Below, piece by piece: positions 44,797-57,021 of a stretch of DNA of 64,000 nucleotides (position 1 is the stretch's first letter; each line of letters begins with the position of its first letter). The stretch comes from Linanthus parryae (Eukaryota > Streptophyta > Magnoliopsida > Ericales > Polemoniaceae), in assembly GCA_023055425.1 (NCBI GenBank), contig JALGPY010000013.1:12995735-13059734 (forward strand), in the 5' to 3' direction. The notes beneath the pieces are model-generated. The model made no database searches. It saw only the letters and a program-made list of their open reading frames with translations, and was not told the DNA's origin. The position numbers and the translations under genes were made by a program.

Positions 44797-46411
44797 GATT
44801 AACAAGAAAAGGGAAAAAATATTAAATCCTTTTCATACTTGGCATATTTGTTTTTTCGGAAATAGAGATTTTCACCTAAAAAGGATCCATCGTCAACTTC
44901 ACGTTATCTACACAAATTCAATTTTCAATTTCTTTTAATCCTGTAGCCAAAAGGGTTCCTCTTTCAATTCAATTAAAAAACTTTATTTTTCCAGTGACAG
45001 GATGAACTCCAGACAATGCATAAGATGCCAGGAATCACTTAATAACTCTCCAGAAGATATTTAAATAATTTTAAATATAAATTCTAGTGAAAAATTTATC
45101 AGAAAGCAAGCATATCTACTTACTCGATTTTTTACAGCAGTTGGTTGTGAACCGCGCGCACTTACTACAAGCATATATGCAGACATATGGAACACCACTC
45201 TTTGAACATAGTCCGTCATAGACTTTAACCCTTAACCTTATAACGGGTAAAGTCCTTACAAGGCTTTGTTAAAGAACTAAGACAAACAAGGAACCAGTTT
45301 AATCTTCGATTTGAATATCAAAGCTAGCAAAAGAGTGTAGACATATTTCTTATAAGAGTACAATAGGTGTTGAAGCTCTTCAATTTACTTTTAAGGACAC
45401 TTGGATGAACGGCCAATAATATTCGGTATACATAACCTTTCCCCACTTTCAAGATAGTCTCTCTAAGCCACAAAGATTGCTTCAGCACCTCAGGACGATG
45501 AACAAAAACGATAATTCCCAGTTCTTTAATTTTGTAAACTAGTGAATTCATGAAAGTTTCGTCCCTTACCTAGGTTGTTATTCATGTTCCAATTTGTTTA
45601 GGTTATAACAAGAAAGTGTTTAAGTTCAAAAAGCATTTACTAATGAGACAACACTGCGCATGGAGTGAAAATCTTGGTAAGGAGTTAGGACTGGAGAGAG
45701 AATCTAAATTCACTTCAAAGTCAACTCCATAATAGTGATCTACAGTGTATCAAACAACAAACATTCAGTATCATTCATTTTTTTTTTTTTAATTGAATCC
45801 AGTTGTATGTTTGATTGTTGTTGGCTTAAGTGTATGGGGATCTATTAAAACCTCTTCTTCCTTCTTCTCTGTATAAGTTAATGAATGTGTGTGAGCATAA
45901 GAAATTGACTAATTTATTGTGGTTAAAGAAACCTGTATTCTTGACTATTCCAACCATTGATTTCTCAATTTTAAAAATGTTTTTCTTCCCATCTACCTTT
46001 CTTCAACAATATCATGATCCTAGGACCACTTAGCGTTGACAACCATAATCAACTTGAAGAGCCTGAGCTTTTCAGTTTCGAATACATTTTTTGGATTCAA
46101 ATTCATGTAATCAAAGCAATATAATAATCACAACCAAGTTGGAAAATTAGATTTCATCGACCAGAGAAACTAGATTATAAAGAATCAAACAAATCCAGAA
46201 GCCGATGAACCCTAGAGAAGCTACTTAAGAGTTGAATGGAGGAAACATTGCGCACCTGTAAGAGATAGGACAGCTTGGGACATTTTCAGATCAAAGTAAC
46301 AATTGTGACCATCGAACAGACTTTTTTGTTTGGTCTAGGAACGAGAACGAACAATTCGATAGCGGATAAGAATACATTTTCTTTATGAGGAAAGATAGGA
46401 ATACAATTGAC
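44797..46411. other. AT-rich intergenic DNA
   Basis: Short ORFs only, the longest 75 codons on the minus strand at 45324-45551, without a recognisable family. T-run at 45778-45790. Confidence 0.45.
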
Positions 46412-47162
46412 CGGATTTTTTTTTTTGTTTTTTTTGTTTTTAAAACAAAAACTAGTCATTATTAGAATTTACAAGGTGACGTTGTCAACCAAATATCTAG
46501 AACTATACAAGAGAACTTAAGGTTGGTATATGAAAAACATGTAAGATACAGGAGAAGAAACTACAAAGAAAAAAATACAACCAAACAAGCCCAAGATTTG
46601 TTTGTAGGAAAAAACAAAAAAACTTAAAACACAACACCAAACAGACCTTGAAAATGTTTCTGAAGCCCAAATCTTGCAACTGGTGGCGGTGGATAGACCC
46701 ACGGACTGTGTGGTCGGTGAGGTGGTTAAGGTGAAACCCTTCTGAAACACTGTCGGAGACCTCGGCGAGGCAGCGACTGTGAAGAAGAAACGACCCATCG
46801 TGGAACACCCAGGGAGAACCCAGTTTGATTTGGCCCAAAAGGCTGTCGGTTTCGGGCACTTGGGAGCTCTGCAATTGACGGGGAAGCGGTGAAAACCGAA
46901 TGTGATGAAGACGCCGGAGAACCCTGGAGAACATGGCGACAAAACCGCAGGAGTGCAACCTGCAAAAGAGCAGATCTGGAAATCCAAAAAGAGAAGGGAG
47001 GCTTCGATCGGGAAGCCAAGCCGAGCCAAGCCCTCACCAGAGGAACATCTCCACAGGAGACCAAGCAAACGGTGAAGGAGGCAGGCCGGACGACGAACCG
47101 GCTTGCTCTGGACCAGGAAAAAGTTGGTGATTGAACAAATTCTTCTTTGCAATATAACATCA
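46412..47162 (-). mobile_element. Second LINE-like retroposon remnant, reverse orientation
   Basis: Read on the minus strand it has a GC-rich body, then a T-rich L1-like 3' part and an A-rich tail with AAAACAAAAAAAACAAAAAA (46421-46450). AATTGAC flanks both sides (46405-46411 and 47163-47169). Overlapping minus-strand ORFs of 145 to 211 codons show no known domain. It has the same general build as 37349-38554. Confidence 0.5.
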
Positions 47163-47397
47163 AATTGACTTCTACTTTAGTGGCTGACTTTTATTTTTGA
47201 AATGTGTTCCACCTTTCTCATTCTTACCTCAAAAAAATCTCTCATTCATCATGAATAAGTACAATTGCAGTGTTAGAAACAATCAACGAAACATAATAGT
47301 TCATACGTATTTCACATGAATCTTGTCTACATAATCTGTAAATTTCTAAGAAGAAATCTCCAACTGTCACTTCAAACGACTTCCAAATACTTGCACT

Positions 47398-48187
47398 GTA
47401 ATACCCCAATTTTCAGATAGGGCTATTAATATATGTGTTTGGTGTGCGTTATTTCAAAGACGTGAAACTTTTGTAACTCGTGATACTTGGATCATTACTT
47501 GAATGTTTACTGAAGCATTTTTTTCGAGAATTCCTATTAAATACATCGTTTGGAAAGCATATATATACCCAATATCCGAATCAAATATTTATAGTTGTGA
47601 ATTTCGCAGAATAGAAATGAGTTGAAATGAACTGTAATATAAATGGAGCGATGTACAAAGGATGTTCGTGGAGGTTACGATCGGAAGCGCTAGGACGCAA
47701 ACCTCTTTGGGTACTAATCCAAACGCGATTACATACCCGTCCCCCATGGTCGATCGACATATACCGATATGATACGGTCGCGGGGCTATATAAAGGCGTG
47801 AAAGCTATTGAGTACCAGTTATGTCAGTATAGGTCACCACGTATAGGGGTGTCAACACCTGAGGTCTCATAGTTGTTTAGGGAGAATTGGAATATGTGAT
47901 ATCCCAAGATATATCCAATTTATTATTTTATAGCATTGTGACCTATCTGCGGACATTCGTAATCCGCTGGGCTATGTCATGCCTTAGTCAAACTAAGAAT
48001 TAAGCTCTGAAAATCATACATTGGTTATAATTCATGTGACGTATTATCCTTTATTGCTGGTTATTCATTTCATTACAGCAAAAACTCGAGTTTACATATC
48101 ATGGTATAAATTTACTCAATTTTGTACTGACTCAAATATTTTTTGCGGTCCCCTCTCGCCATTTCAAAACCAGCAGGTCAAGAATAA
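47398..48187 (+). repeat. Old gypsy LTR fragment interrupted by a solo LTR
   Basis: Starts TGTAATACCCCAATTTTCAG, a Tekay/Del-type LTR start. The sequence continues to 48187, where a younger reverse solo LTR is inserted, and resumes at 49492. The far end was not fixed. Confidence 0.45.
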
Positions 48188-49486
48188 TGTCACGACCCGA
48201 CTAATATAACAGAAAATACGTTTATATATTTTCGAAATGAGAGAACACCAATCACAAAAAAATTGCAATCTCATGCCATAATTGCCTCTTCGGGCCAGAA
48301 CTTATCAGAATATTGCGGTACTCCTCACACATCAGCCGAATACAAAAAGTTATCTCATAATTGACTACAGAATATTGCGGAAGCATTTTACTTACAAAAT
48401 ATTGTATTATCATTTACAAATAAATACAAAACATATAATCAACTCATAAAATTCCCATCTTGTCTTTACTTTAATATTTTTGACCGCTCCTAGATGTATT
48501 TTTTGACCTGCAAAATCTGTTAGGATGTGAGCTCACAGCTCAGTAGAACGATCACTGCTACAGCAGGTGACCACTATCAACAAATATCGTACTAAAATCA
48601 CGTATATAGTCACATGGAGCACATAGCGGAGCGAATAAAAATATACGACTATAAATATAATTTTACGAACTCATTTTGAAGGTAATATCACGTAAATTTC
48701 CACATTAAAATACACGCAATAATAGAACGAGTAAATTGCGATAGTAATCCCCTACCTCATATTTTTTCCAAATAAGGCCTTAAAATCCTCTTTGTTATGT
48801 GCTCCCAAAATTTACCAAAAAATCACATCTTTCTTCCATGCTCCCTAACAACTCCAAAATCATCTTCTTCCTATTTCTCTCTTTTATTTTCTCTCACTAA
48901 CTCTCTTTCTCTAGATATTTGTTGTTGTGCTAAGTGTGGTGGAAGAAGCAAAAGTACTCCCTATTTATACCCAAATGGTTGTGTAGCCTCCAAGGAATTT
49001 GTCACATCAACAACATAAAAAATAAGACAATTACTTAAAGAATATGTTGCTTGGTCCCCAAGAACCTTAGACAAGGCTAGACCATACAAATATTGATAAG
49101 ACAATTCCTCTTTGACAACACATCTTTGATAAGAGAACACATCTTGACAACCCATATTTGACAAGACAACAAATCTTTTACAAGACTTTTCTTTTTGACA
49201 AGACAACACATCTTTTACCATAATTTTCTTTTTGAAATGACAACACATTTTTTTTTACTAGACAACTCATGTTAGAAGAGACAACACATATAGTGTACCA
49301 AACATGCTCCTCAAAATACTCCAAAGTACGTAAATTAGACAACACATAATAATTATCAAACTTGATCCTCCAAATATCTCCCATCCAATTATCATAAAAA
49401 GACCATTATTATTTATTTTTATCCTTAAGAATATAATAATTAGCCTTAAAATTCTGAAAACTTAATATAAAAACCGGGATATTACA
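48188..49486 (-). repeat. Solo LTR of a Tekay/Del-type gypsy element, perfect TSD
   Basis: Plus-strand ends are TGTCACGACCCGAC and CCGGGATATTACA, so the LTR reads TGTAATATCCCGG to CGGGTCGTGACA on the minus strand. TSD AATAA at 48183-48187 and 49487-49491. A TATA-like GTATAAATAG on the minus strand is near 48963. A stretch near 49075-49270 repeats a TTGACAAGACAACACATC phrase about six times. No internal region is present. Confidence 0.85.
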
Positions 49487-49491
49487 AATAA

Positions 49492-49879
49492 GGTTGGGAA
49501 AACGCACACGAGCTGAAGACTTGGAAGTTACCGCCATTATAATTTTCACAATAGCAAACTCTTGTTTCGATTTAAACAGGTTTTGAGGATTTCTCCCTTC
49601 TTTTGTAATAATACACTTATTTATGGATATCGTTGAGTTTCACTAGCAAGGAACCGAGGTTCCCGAGTTCATTTCATGTACGCTCCAACTTCACAACAAC
49701 TGACTATGGACGAGTCTTTTTATCTCAAACGTCTGGAGCGACGTGAGGGGTAAAAATAATGAGACGCTTTTGTCACGATAGCAGAATTCGGCCTCCACAA
49801 GAAATTCATAGCAAATATGCAAGACCAAGTAAGACAAAACGGAATACTTTGTGGTAGATTACCACCTTAGTGTAGACAA
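49492..49879. other. Continuation of the old LTR fragment, then unassigned DNA
   Basis: GGTTGGGAAAACGC continues the sequence broken at 48187. No end motif could be fixed and no gene is seen. Confidence 0.4.
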
Positions 49880-50115
49880 TAATCGCACTTAGACGGTAGT
49901 TTGCTGCATGTTGACGGAAGAGAACCGCTATTCTGCGGTAATTTGCTGCACGTTGACGGAAGAAAAAGCGCAGTTCTACGGTGGTTGGCCGCCCTTTGGC
50001 GAAGTATAACCACTCGTAAGCGGTAGTTGGTCTCTCTATGACGAAAGAAAACTGCTCCTAAGCAGTAATTGACCGTCCTTTGGCAGAAGAAAACCGCTCT
50101 TACGCGGTAGAAGTT
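49880..50115. repeat. Hairpin minisatellite, about 42-bp units
   Basis: About five and a half diverged units. Each carries a short inverted repeat at matching spacing: ACCGCTATTCTGCGGT (49924), ACCACTCGTAAGCGGT (50009), ACTGCTCCTAAGCAGT (50051) and ACCGCTCTTACGCGGT (50093). They are joined by a TTGACGGAAGAAAA-like linker. An 84-codon minus-strand ORF runs through it and is repetitive for that reason. Confidence 0.7.
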
Positions 50116-50335
50116 GAACATATATAAATAATAAAAACAACCGTGAATTGAGAAAACAAGATGAAAAACAAGGGACTTGCCGGTGGCGAGCCCCTACAAT
50201 TATCGAGGAGCACAAAACTGTAAGTGCCTTTTTTGATAGAGCTATTAGAAAGACACTGATTTTCGCTCTATTTAGAAAGTGGACTATAGTGGCTGACTTG
50301 ACTTGTGGGTAGAAGTGATATTACATATATATATA

Positions 50336-50990
50336 AAGGAGTTTTAGAATTTCGCTAGAGAGTGCCGTGTGTACTTACACAACAATTAATATCTTATCGA
50401 AATTGAAGTCGTATTGAAATTTGTTCAAACGTGCAAAGGTAAAACAAATAATTTAGGTGGTAATATTCATAATTAAAATGGCAATGAGTATAATTGAAAG
50501 TATTGGTATAGTTCAAAGTGGTCAGTTTTGGTAATAATAGTATTAAAGTATGAAAATTAAAGTAATTTGAATCAGCAAAATTGTCTTATTGGAAGCTCAA
50601 GATAAATAGATTGTTAGAGAGCTTCAATTCAAGGCGATATACTGCACCTCAACAAATAAGTAAAAATTAAGATAAACAAAAAAAACTCATTTAGTCCATG
50701 AATATATTTGATTAAAAAATAATACAACACACCATCATCTAACATTAAGGACAACTCAATTGTTTAGACAACAGTTAAAAAAGTATTTTAAGAATATGAA
50801 GTTAGTTAAAATTTTGGCTATTTATTTGATTTGTTATTACACATCGTCATTACAAAAATCGTTCCCTATTCTCTCCTATTTCTTTTTCGACCATCTCATG
50901 TACGTAACTTTCACTCTCTCATTTCTCCGTCAATATTTCCTTTTACAATTTCAATACCTTGAATCAATATATATATATATATACTATTTT
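50336..50990. repeat. Tandem duplication, copy 1 (intact)
   Basis: About 655 bp from GTTTTAGAATTTCGCTAGAG to the TATATA run. It aligns with copy 2: ACAATTAATATCTTATCGAAATT, GTATGAAAATTAAAGTAATTTGA and TTGTTAGAGAGCTTCAA recur in order. Not coding. It keeps the uninterrupted site GAATATATTTGATTAA near 50700. Confidence 0.8.
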
Positions 50991-52955
50991 ACAAAGAGCA
51001 TTTAGGATTCCGTTTAGAGAGTCACATGTTTACTTACTCAATAATTAATATCTTGTCGAAATTAAAATCTGCTAAAACTGCAAAAGATATAAACAAGGAA
51101 TTTTAGATGGTAATATTCCTAATTAAAATGGCGATGATTATTATTGAAATTGTTGGTGTAACTGAAATCGTTCAAGTGAAACTCACATTTTGTAATAATT
51201 GTATTAATGTATGAAAATTAAAGTAATTTGAGTGAGCAAAATAGTCTGATTGAAAACTCAAGAAAATTAGATTGTTAGAGAGCTTCAAAATTCAAGGCGA
51301 TATACATCACTTCAACAAACATACAAACAAAATCAAGATAAACTAAAAACTCATTTAGTCCATAAATATTGAAAGCTCAGGTTGTTCAAGACTTGAAAGA
51401 GCTTGGCTATTTCAAGGCCTTGAAACAGCTTTCAAAGCCTTGAATCAGCTTCAGAGGCTTGAAAATAGTGTCGGCTATTTTCAAGGCCTTGAAACTGGAT
51501 TCAAAGCCTTGAAACTGTTAAACCTGAAAGCATATTCTCAGGGTGAGTTTTTCTATTAACTCTCTGATCTAATTTATTATCTCTCTTGCATATGTTTCAT
51601 TACCTGTTGTTAGATGATGAAAGACAAATTGTTAAACATTTTTTGAATCGTACTATATCAACTGTTTGACCATGATAATGCAGGAAATATTTTTTTAAGT
51701 TTGCAGGATTATTTCCTAAACTAGATTGCTGCAGATTTGGAAACACTTGAAGACTTTGATCCTGTGATCAATCAGACGTGTTTGACAGCTTCTCATAATG
51801 GTTAAATGAAGGTCTACAACAATATCTCTGAAGATCATGATCATTCAACCGTTGGAGAAGATCTCAAAGTAGTCAAACTCTGTTGCCTACAAAAAAGGAA
51901 GGTTGTTGCTGAAAATCTGGTGAGATTAGCAGAGCTGTTTGAAGTATTTAAAGAGCTCAAATTCGAAGCAACTACAACAAAATTTTCAACGGGAAAATAC
52001 AGAGAAAGCATTCTGGATTGAAAAGCATCAAAGAAGTTCTTCATCTCTTCCAATCCATACACAGAAGTTCACTGCAGTTCACTGCAGTTTTCTACTCTTA
52101 AGTGATCTTCTGTATAGAGCTATATTGGTAGATCATTTCTGTATTATTTATACATTCATTCTCAAGGATTGTTCAAGGTGAACAATAGAGAATTCTTAGT
52201 TAATCAGTTAGCTAGAGCAGGTACTAGACAGGTTAGGGGAAACCACAAGCTGTAACAGAGTAAGGGAACTCTCTGTGCTTGAGTTCTAGGGCTTAGCTTT
52301 TTATTAATAAGAATTGAGTTGAAAATCCTGCAGGGATCTAATCCCTGAGGTAGAGACGTAGGTCCAAGTGGACTGAACTCTATAAATCACTTGTCTTGTG
52401 CATTTTTAGTTCATTTACTTTCAAAGCTTTGCAGCATACAAAAACTGTTTATTTTCAAGGGTTTGAACTTGTTTTCAAGGCCTTGAAAAAGACATACTTT
52501 TTCTAAAACTTTCTGCTACATTTCAAAGGCTTGAACCTGTGTTCAAGGCCTTGAAATTCATTGACTGCACTAGTTCTACTACTTGTTAGCTAGTCTTGCA
52601 AAAAGTTGGCATACTCTATTCAACCCCCCCCCCCCCACCCTTCTAGAGTATCTTAGTTGCTTATACATATGCATACTCACACTTTCAAATATATTTAATT
52701 AAATAAAATCAGATGAATCAACGTTTAACGTTAAGGATAACTCAATGTTAAAACAACCTTTAGAGTAGTACTCGAACAACGTGAAGTGAGACAAACACTT
52801 CGATTAGTTGTTTGATTTACTATAAAAAATCGTTGTTACATAAATCTTTTTCCATTCCCCCCTATTTCTTTTTCTACAATCTCAGGTATGTAACTTTCTC
52901 CCCTAATTTTTTCATCAATATTTTCTTTTACAATTTTAATTCCTTAAATATGTCT
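50991..52955. repeat. Tandem duplication, copy 2 (split by a solo LTR)
   Basis: The first part 50991-51369 and second part 52688-52955 together match copy 1. The break at AATAT corresponds to the intact GAATATATTTGATTAA of copy 1. Confidence 0.8.
51370..52687 (+). repeat. Sirevirus-related solo LTR, perfect TSD
   Basis: Starts TGAAAGCTCAGG and ends CACTTTCA, flanked by AATAT (51365-51369 and 52688-52692). It is related throughout to the LTRs of the Sirevirus at 5230 (GGTGAACAATAGAGAATTC, GAGGTAGAGACGTAGGTCC, the C-run and CTTCTAGAGTAT). Perfect palindromes TTTCAAGGCCTTGAAA at 51410, 51479 and 52473, plus one-mismatch copies. It differs enough to be another subfamily. Confidence 0.92.
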
Positions 52956-53759
52956 TATTTTGCTGTAAACAAAGTCAATGTTTTCTACGACACCATAGAG
53001 GAAACAAGCGTATCTTCGAATTGTTACACCAACCGCAGCTCCACCGACGGTCATCCTTAGAAATAAATCTCTAGCAATAAAGAAAGGGAAACTGGTAGCG
53101 CTGGAACTAGGTCTCAATCAGATCTCTCACTTAAGAGGCTAATTTAGCAGATTGTGTGAAGGAGATCAAATCCAGAACCAGGTAAAGAAGATAGCGAAGA
53201 GAGGCTGTGATTGTTTCGAAAGTAAAAGCAATATTGGAAAGATGCACTCCAAACTCATTTCCCCGAAATGCAATCATTCAGTATACCCGTAGAGAGTATA
53301 CTAAAGGATCCCATTTGCTTTCTCTAAAAGCATTGGACATGAATGAAGAAACATTATAGGTCGAAGAAATGCCTGATTGAGCTACTTTTGTTACATATAT
53401 GGACAGCGTGGGTCTCAGAGTCCAAGTTTATTAAAATGATTGTTTTCCTCAAAAAGATCCAACTGCTCAAAAAGAGAGATATCTTTGTAAGTTAGTTTGA
53501 TTGTCATGCAACATAAAACTACATGAGAAAAGACACATCCAGAATTCATGTGAGTTTTATGAAAGCGTATTTCATACACTTTGTTCTTTCTAAGACCATT
53601 TGTGTCAATATCATAGCTAAATCAAGTTTATAGGAAGTTCGATGGGGTACCTCTTCATAGCTACATTTGCACGGTGCAATCAAGTAGGACACCTGTTTTC
53701 CTCGCATAGGATTGTTATAGAATACCAATGCAAATGGGACCGGTTATGAATTGAAAATA
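52956..53759. other. Unassigned DNA before the LINE
   Basis: No supported ORF. It may include a decayed 5' part of the LINE at 53760 but no endonuclease motif was identified. Confidence 0.35.
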
Positions 53760-56475
53760 TGTCTTTTGAGAACCCTAAGAACATCTCAAATACTACTAGT
53801 AAAAACATATTCCATCTCTCAGCCACGATAGCCAGAAACAGGGAGAACATCTCCTGTCTTAAAAAGGATGATGACATCTGGGCCTCGAACCACTTGGAGA
53901 TTGAGAAAGAAATTGTGTCCTTATTTAAAAACCTACTTGCTTCTGATCAAGCTTTGGAAAATGACCCCACAGACGGTCCAGCTATTCAATACCTTCTCGG
54001 TAATCTCAAATCTCTCCCCAGAACCGAGGCCGCATCCCTTATCTCCCTCTCTCTCAGCCGGAAGTCAAAGCAGCAGTTTCCCAGCTCGACAACAACAAAG
54101 CTTCGGGGTCGGACGGGTTTGTTGTGGAATTCTACCAAAAACACTGGGATACGGTCGGAGCTTACCTTACAGCTGTTACGCAAGCTTTCTTTCGCACAGG
54201 CTACCTTCTACGTGAAATCAACAGAACCTGTGTCACTTTAATCCCAAAAAATAAGATGCAGCCAAAGTTGGAGACTTTCGTTCGATCAGCCAGTGCAACA
54301 CTATCTATAAAGTCATAGCTAAATTACTAGCCAATCGACTCAAGAAAGTGCATGCTCTGCTTATCTCCGACAATCAAAGCGCCTTCGTGGCCAACAGACA
54401 AACCTCGGACAATATTATGATAGCTCATGAAACCCTAGTAAGACATCAGAAGACAACGAAACATGGATGTTTTGTGATTCAGTTGGACATGAACAAAGCC
54501 TTTGATAGATTTTCTTGGAGATTACTCACCTCAAGGCCATGGGTTTCGGAGGCATTTTCTCAGTAAGACTTCTTGAATGCATATCATCTCTCTCAACATC
54601 CATCATCGTTAACGGGAACCCATATCCTTTCTTCTCCCCCAAATCTAGGCTTGCGTCAAGGATATCCTATCTCCCCTTTTATGTTCATAATATTGTCACA
54701 AGTATTGTATGGAGATCTCGCTCGAGCTAGTCATGAAAAGAACGATCGCAGGAATCAAGGTGAGTCGTCATTCGCCTGCGGTTACCCACCTCCTTTTTGA
54801 CGATGACTCTTTTCTTCAAACATTCTGCTGAAAGAGTTAAGTCGGTCAAAAGCATCCTGGATCTCTACTGCAAATTGTCGGGCCAGAGCATTATCACGTC
54901 TATTTTTTGGAAAATCTATGAAGGAAAGGGTATCTGCTGGAAGTCCTTGGCATCTATGTGCACCCCGCTGAACCAGGGGGTTAAGGTTCAGGCATCTCAA
55001 AAGCTTCAATCAAGCTCTGCTAGCAAAAATGGCAAACCGCCTATGGACGCAGCCAAAATCCCTCTGTAGTAGAGTTCTTCTCAAAAAATATTGCAAAAAT
55101 TATTCCTTTCTAGTCACAACATGTGGTCCTTCCACTTCGTGGTGGTAGAGCATCGTTTGGCGCAAGTAACTAATCCAGAAAGGTCTCCGCTGGAACGTGG
55201 GAAATGGAGCGGATATTGATTCAATCAAAGACGTATGGTTTAACAAACAAATTGCTCGCCAGGTCAACGATGAAAATTAGCATCAAGGCTTTTGTCCAGT
55301 TCAGGACCTCATAATGCAAAATGTGAAAGAATGGAACATCCCACTTCTGCAGTTCATTTTCACGGATTAAGAAATTAAATCCATTTTAAACGTCTATATC
55401 TCGTATACCTTGCAGGCTGACATCATGATTTGGTGGCCTGATCCATCGGGTATTTTTTTCGGTCAAATCAGCCTTCTACTTAGCACATAACCTCTCCAGA
55501 CCACTGCCCCCCCCTCAGGTCTCTCTGCATCAAATATGTCCAATTCGAGTTCCTTCGGGAATATTGAGCTACCCCAGAAGATCATCGCTTTTATTTGGAA
55601 AGTTCTGTGGGACATTCTTCGTACTAGATTTAATTTGGCACGTCGCAACATTACCCTGAACAGTCTGGGCTGCCCTCGTTGCGACTCGACTTCTGAGTCT
55701 CAGTATCATTTGCTCTTTTTCCTGCCCTGTGGCGGTCGACATATGGATAGGATCTGATCTAGGCACGATGTTTTCCTCCAACAGCAGTCTTCTATCTCAA
55801 ATCTCACTTCTCTTTTTTCTAGTTCTTCCTTTTCAAACGATGACCGGGTCAAGTACTCGTTCTTTGGCACATATGGCTCCACTGAAACACTTATGCTATC
55901 GAAACAAAAGTTATCCATACAGCCTCGTCTCTTTTAGCCATCAAAGATCTCGCATGCTCCATCAAAAAATCTGTTCTCTTAACCAAGCCAAAAGAGATAC
56001 GGCGGCTCAGCACCCACACACCTCGTCATATCTCTTGGACTCCAAAAAATTACAGTAACCCCCCAGTGGACTAGGTCAGGAGTTCTCTTTTCAAGTTGAC
56101 GCGACTTGAAAACAAGGTCTCCTCTTTTGCCCAGCTGTGTGGATAGACAACACATCCCCTCTCAACAGTGGACATGCGGTTTTCTCTGCTTCCAACGCCA
56201 TTCGGGCAGAGACCAGAGGGATAGTGCAGGCCCTCCAATGGCTTAGATCCAAAAGTCTCACCAACATTAAAATTCTCACAGACTCAAGAGAGCTCATCAT
56301 CGTGCTCACAGGTGAAAAGAAGTCGTTCCTAATTCTGGGAGAAAGGGTTGATTTAAAGCGTAAGACTAGCCTGTTTTTAAACTTTTCTATTCATTTTGTT
56401 GGTCGTTGAAATGTCTCGAAAGCCCACAAGCTAGCAAAGAGGGCCTTTCAGAATTGTAACCCCGCATTATCTTAA
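53760..56475 (+). pseudogene. Degenerate L1-type LINE ORF2: RT, zinc finger, RNase H
   Basis: Fragments in order along all three frames: pre-RT part (FHLSATIARNREN), FRTGYLLREIN and VTLIPKNK, NQSAFVANRQTSDNIMIAHE, VIQLDMNKAFDR, RQGYPISPFMF, and the catalytic box as LLFDDDSF where FADD is usual. Further on are a zf-RVT region (KIIAFIWKVLWDILRTRFNL ... CPRCDSTSES) near 55570-55720, and an RNase H-like domain (NAIRAETRGIVQALQWL, ILTDSREL) at 56180-56320 ending with KAHKLAKRAF. Many frameshifts; no 3' tail was identified. Confidence 0.85.
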
Positions 56476-57021
56476 TGCTAATTTGCTCGTTCTAATATAT
56501 ATATATATATAATTTGACAAAATTTATTACGTGCTCCAATTGCTAAATGACTAATTAAATAATGCGTTTCACATTTTTAATGTTTCCTGCAATAATGTGC
56601 AAATTTTACATAAAAGTTTTACTTTTGCATTTTGCATAATGATAATTTCACACTTCTTCTCCAACTATGTAGAAATGTTTGAGAAAAATATTTGAGGAAC
56701 AACTATGTAGAAAATATAGGAGAAGTGGTTGAGAAAAATTAGGCAATATGAGTTAAATTAAAGAATCAAAGTGTCGATGGGACAATTCTCTCCAAATTTT
56801 GCAAGGGGGATGCCTCTTCTACTGGATTACAAGTTTTACATAAATTACGTGTATTTTGCATAAACAACCCATTCACATACAATACTCGAGATTCTCTTAG
56901 GACGTAACCGTCATAACATGTTTAGATAAAATATAGTGATCTCTACTTTGCTCTCTCAACGTGGGGATTTTTTCTTACCAATCAAAATTTTATTGAAAAG
57001 CTAAGAACTCCCATTACAACT
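56476..57021. other. Spacer between two convergent LINEs
   Basis: AT-rich, with a TA run at 56498-56513. No gene seen. Confidence 0.4.

Noticed and set aside
46503..47163. Overlapping 145- to 211-codon minus-strand ORFs
   Set aside because: Several frames are open at once inside a probable retroposon; no domain was recognised.
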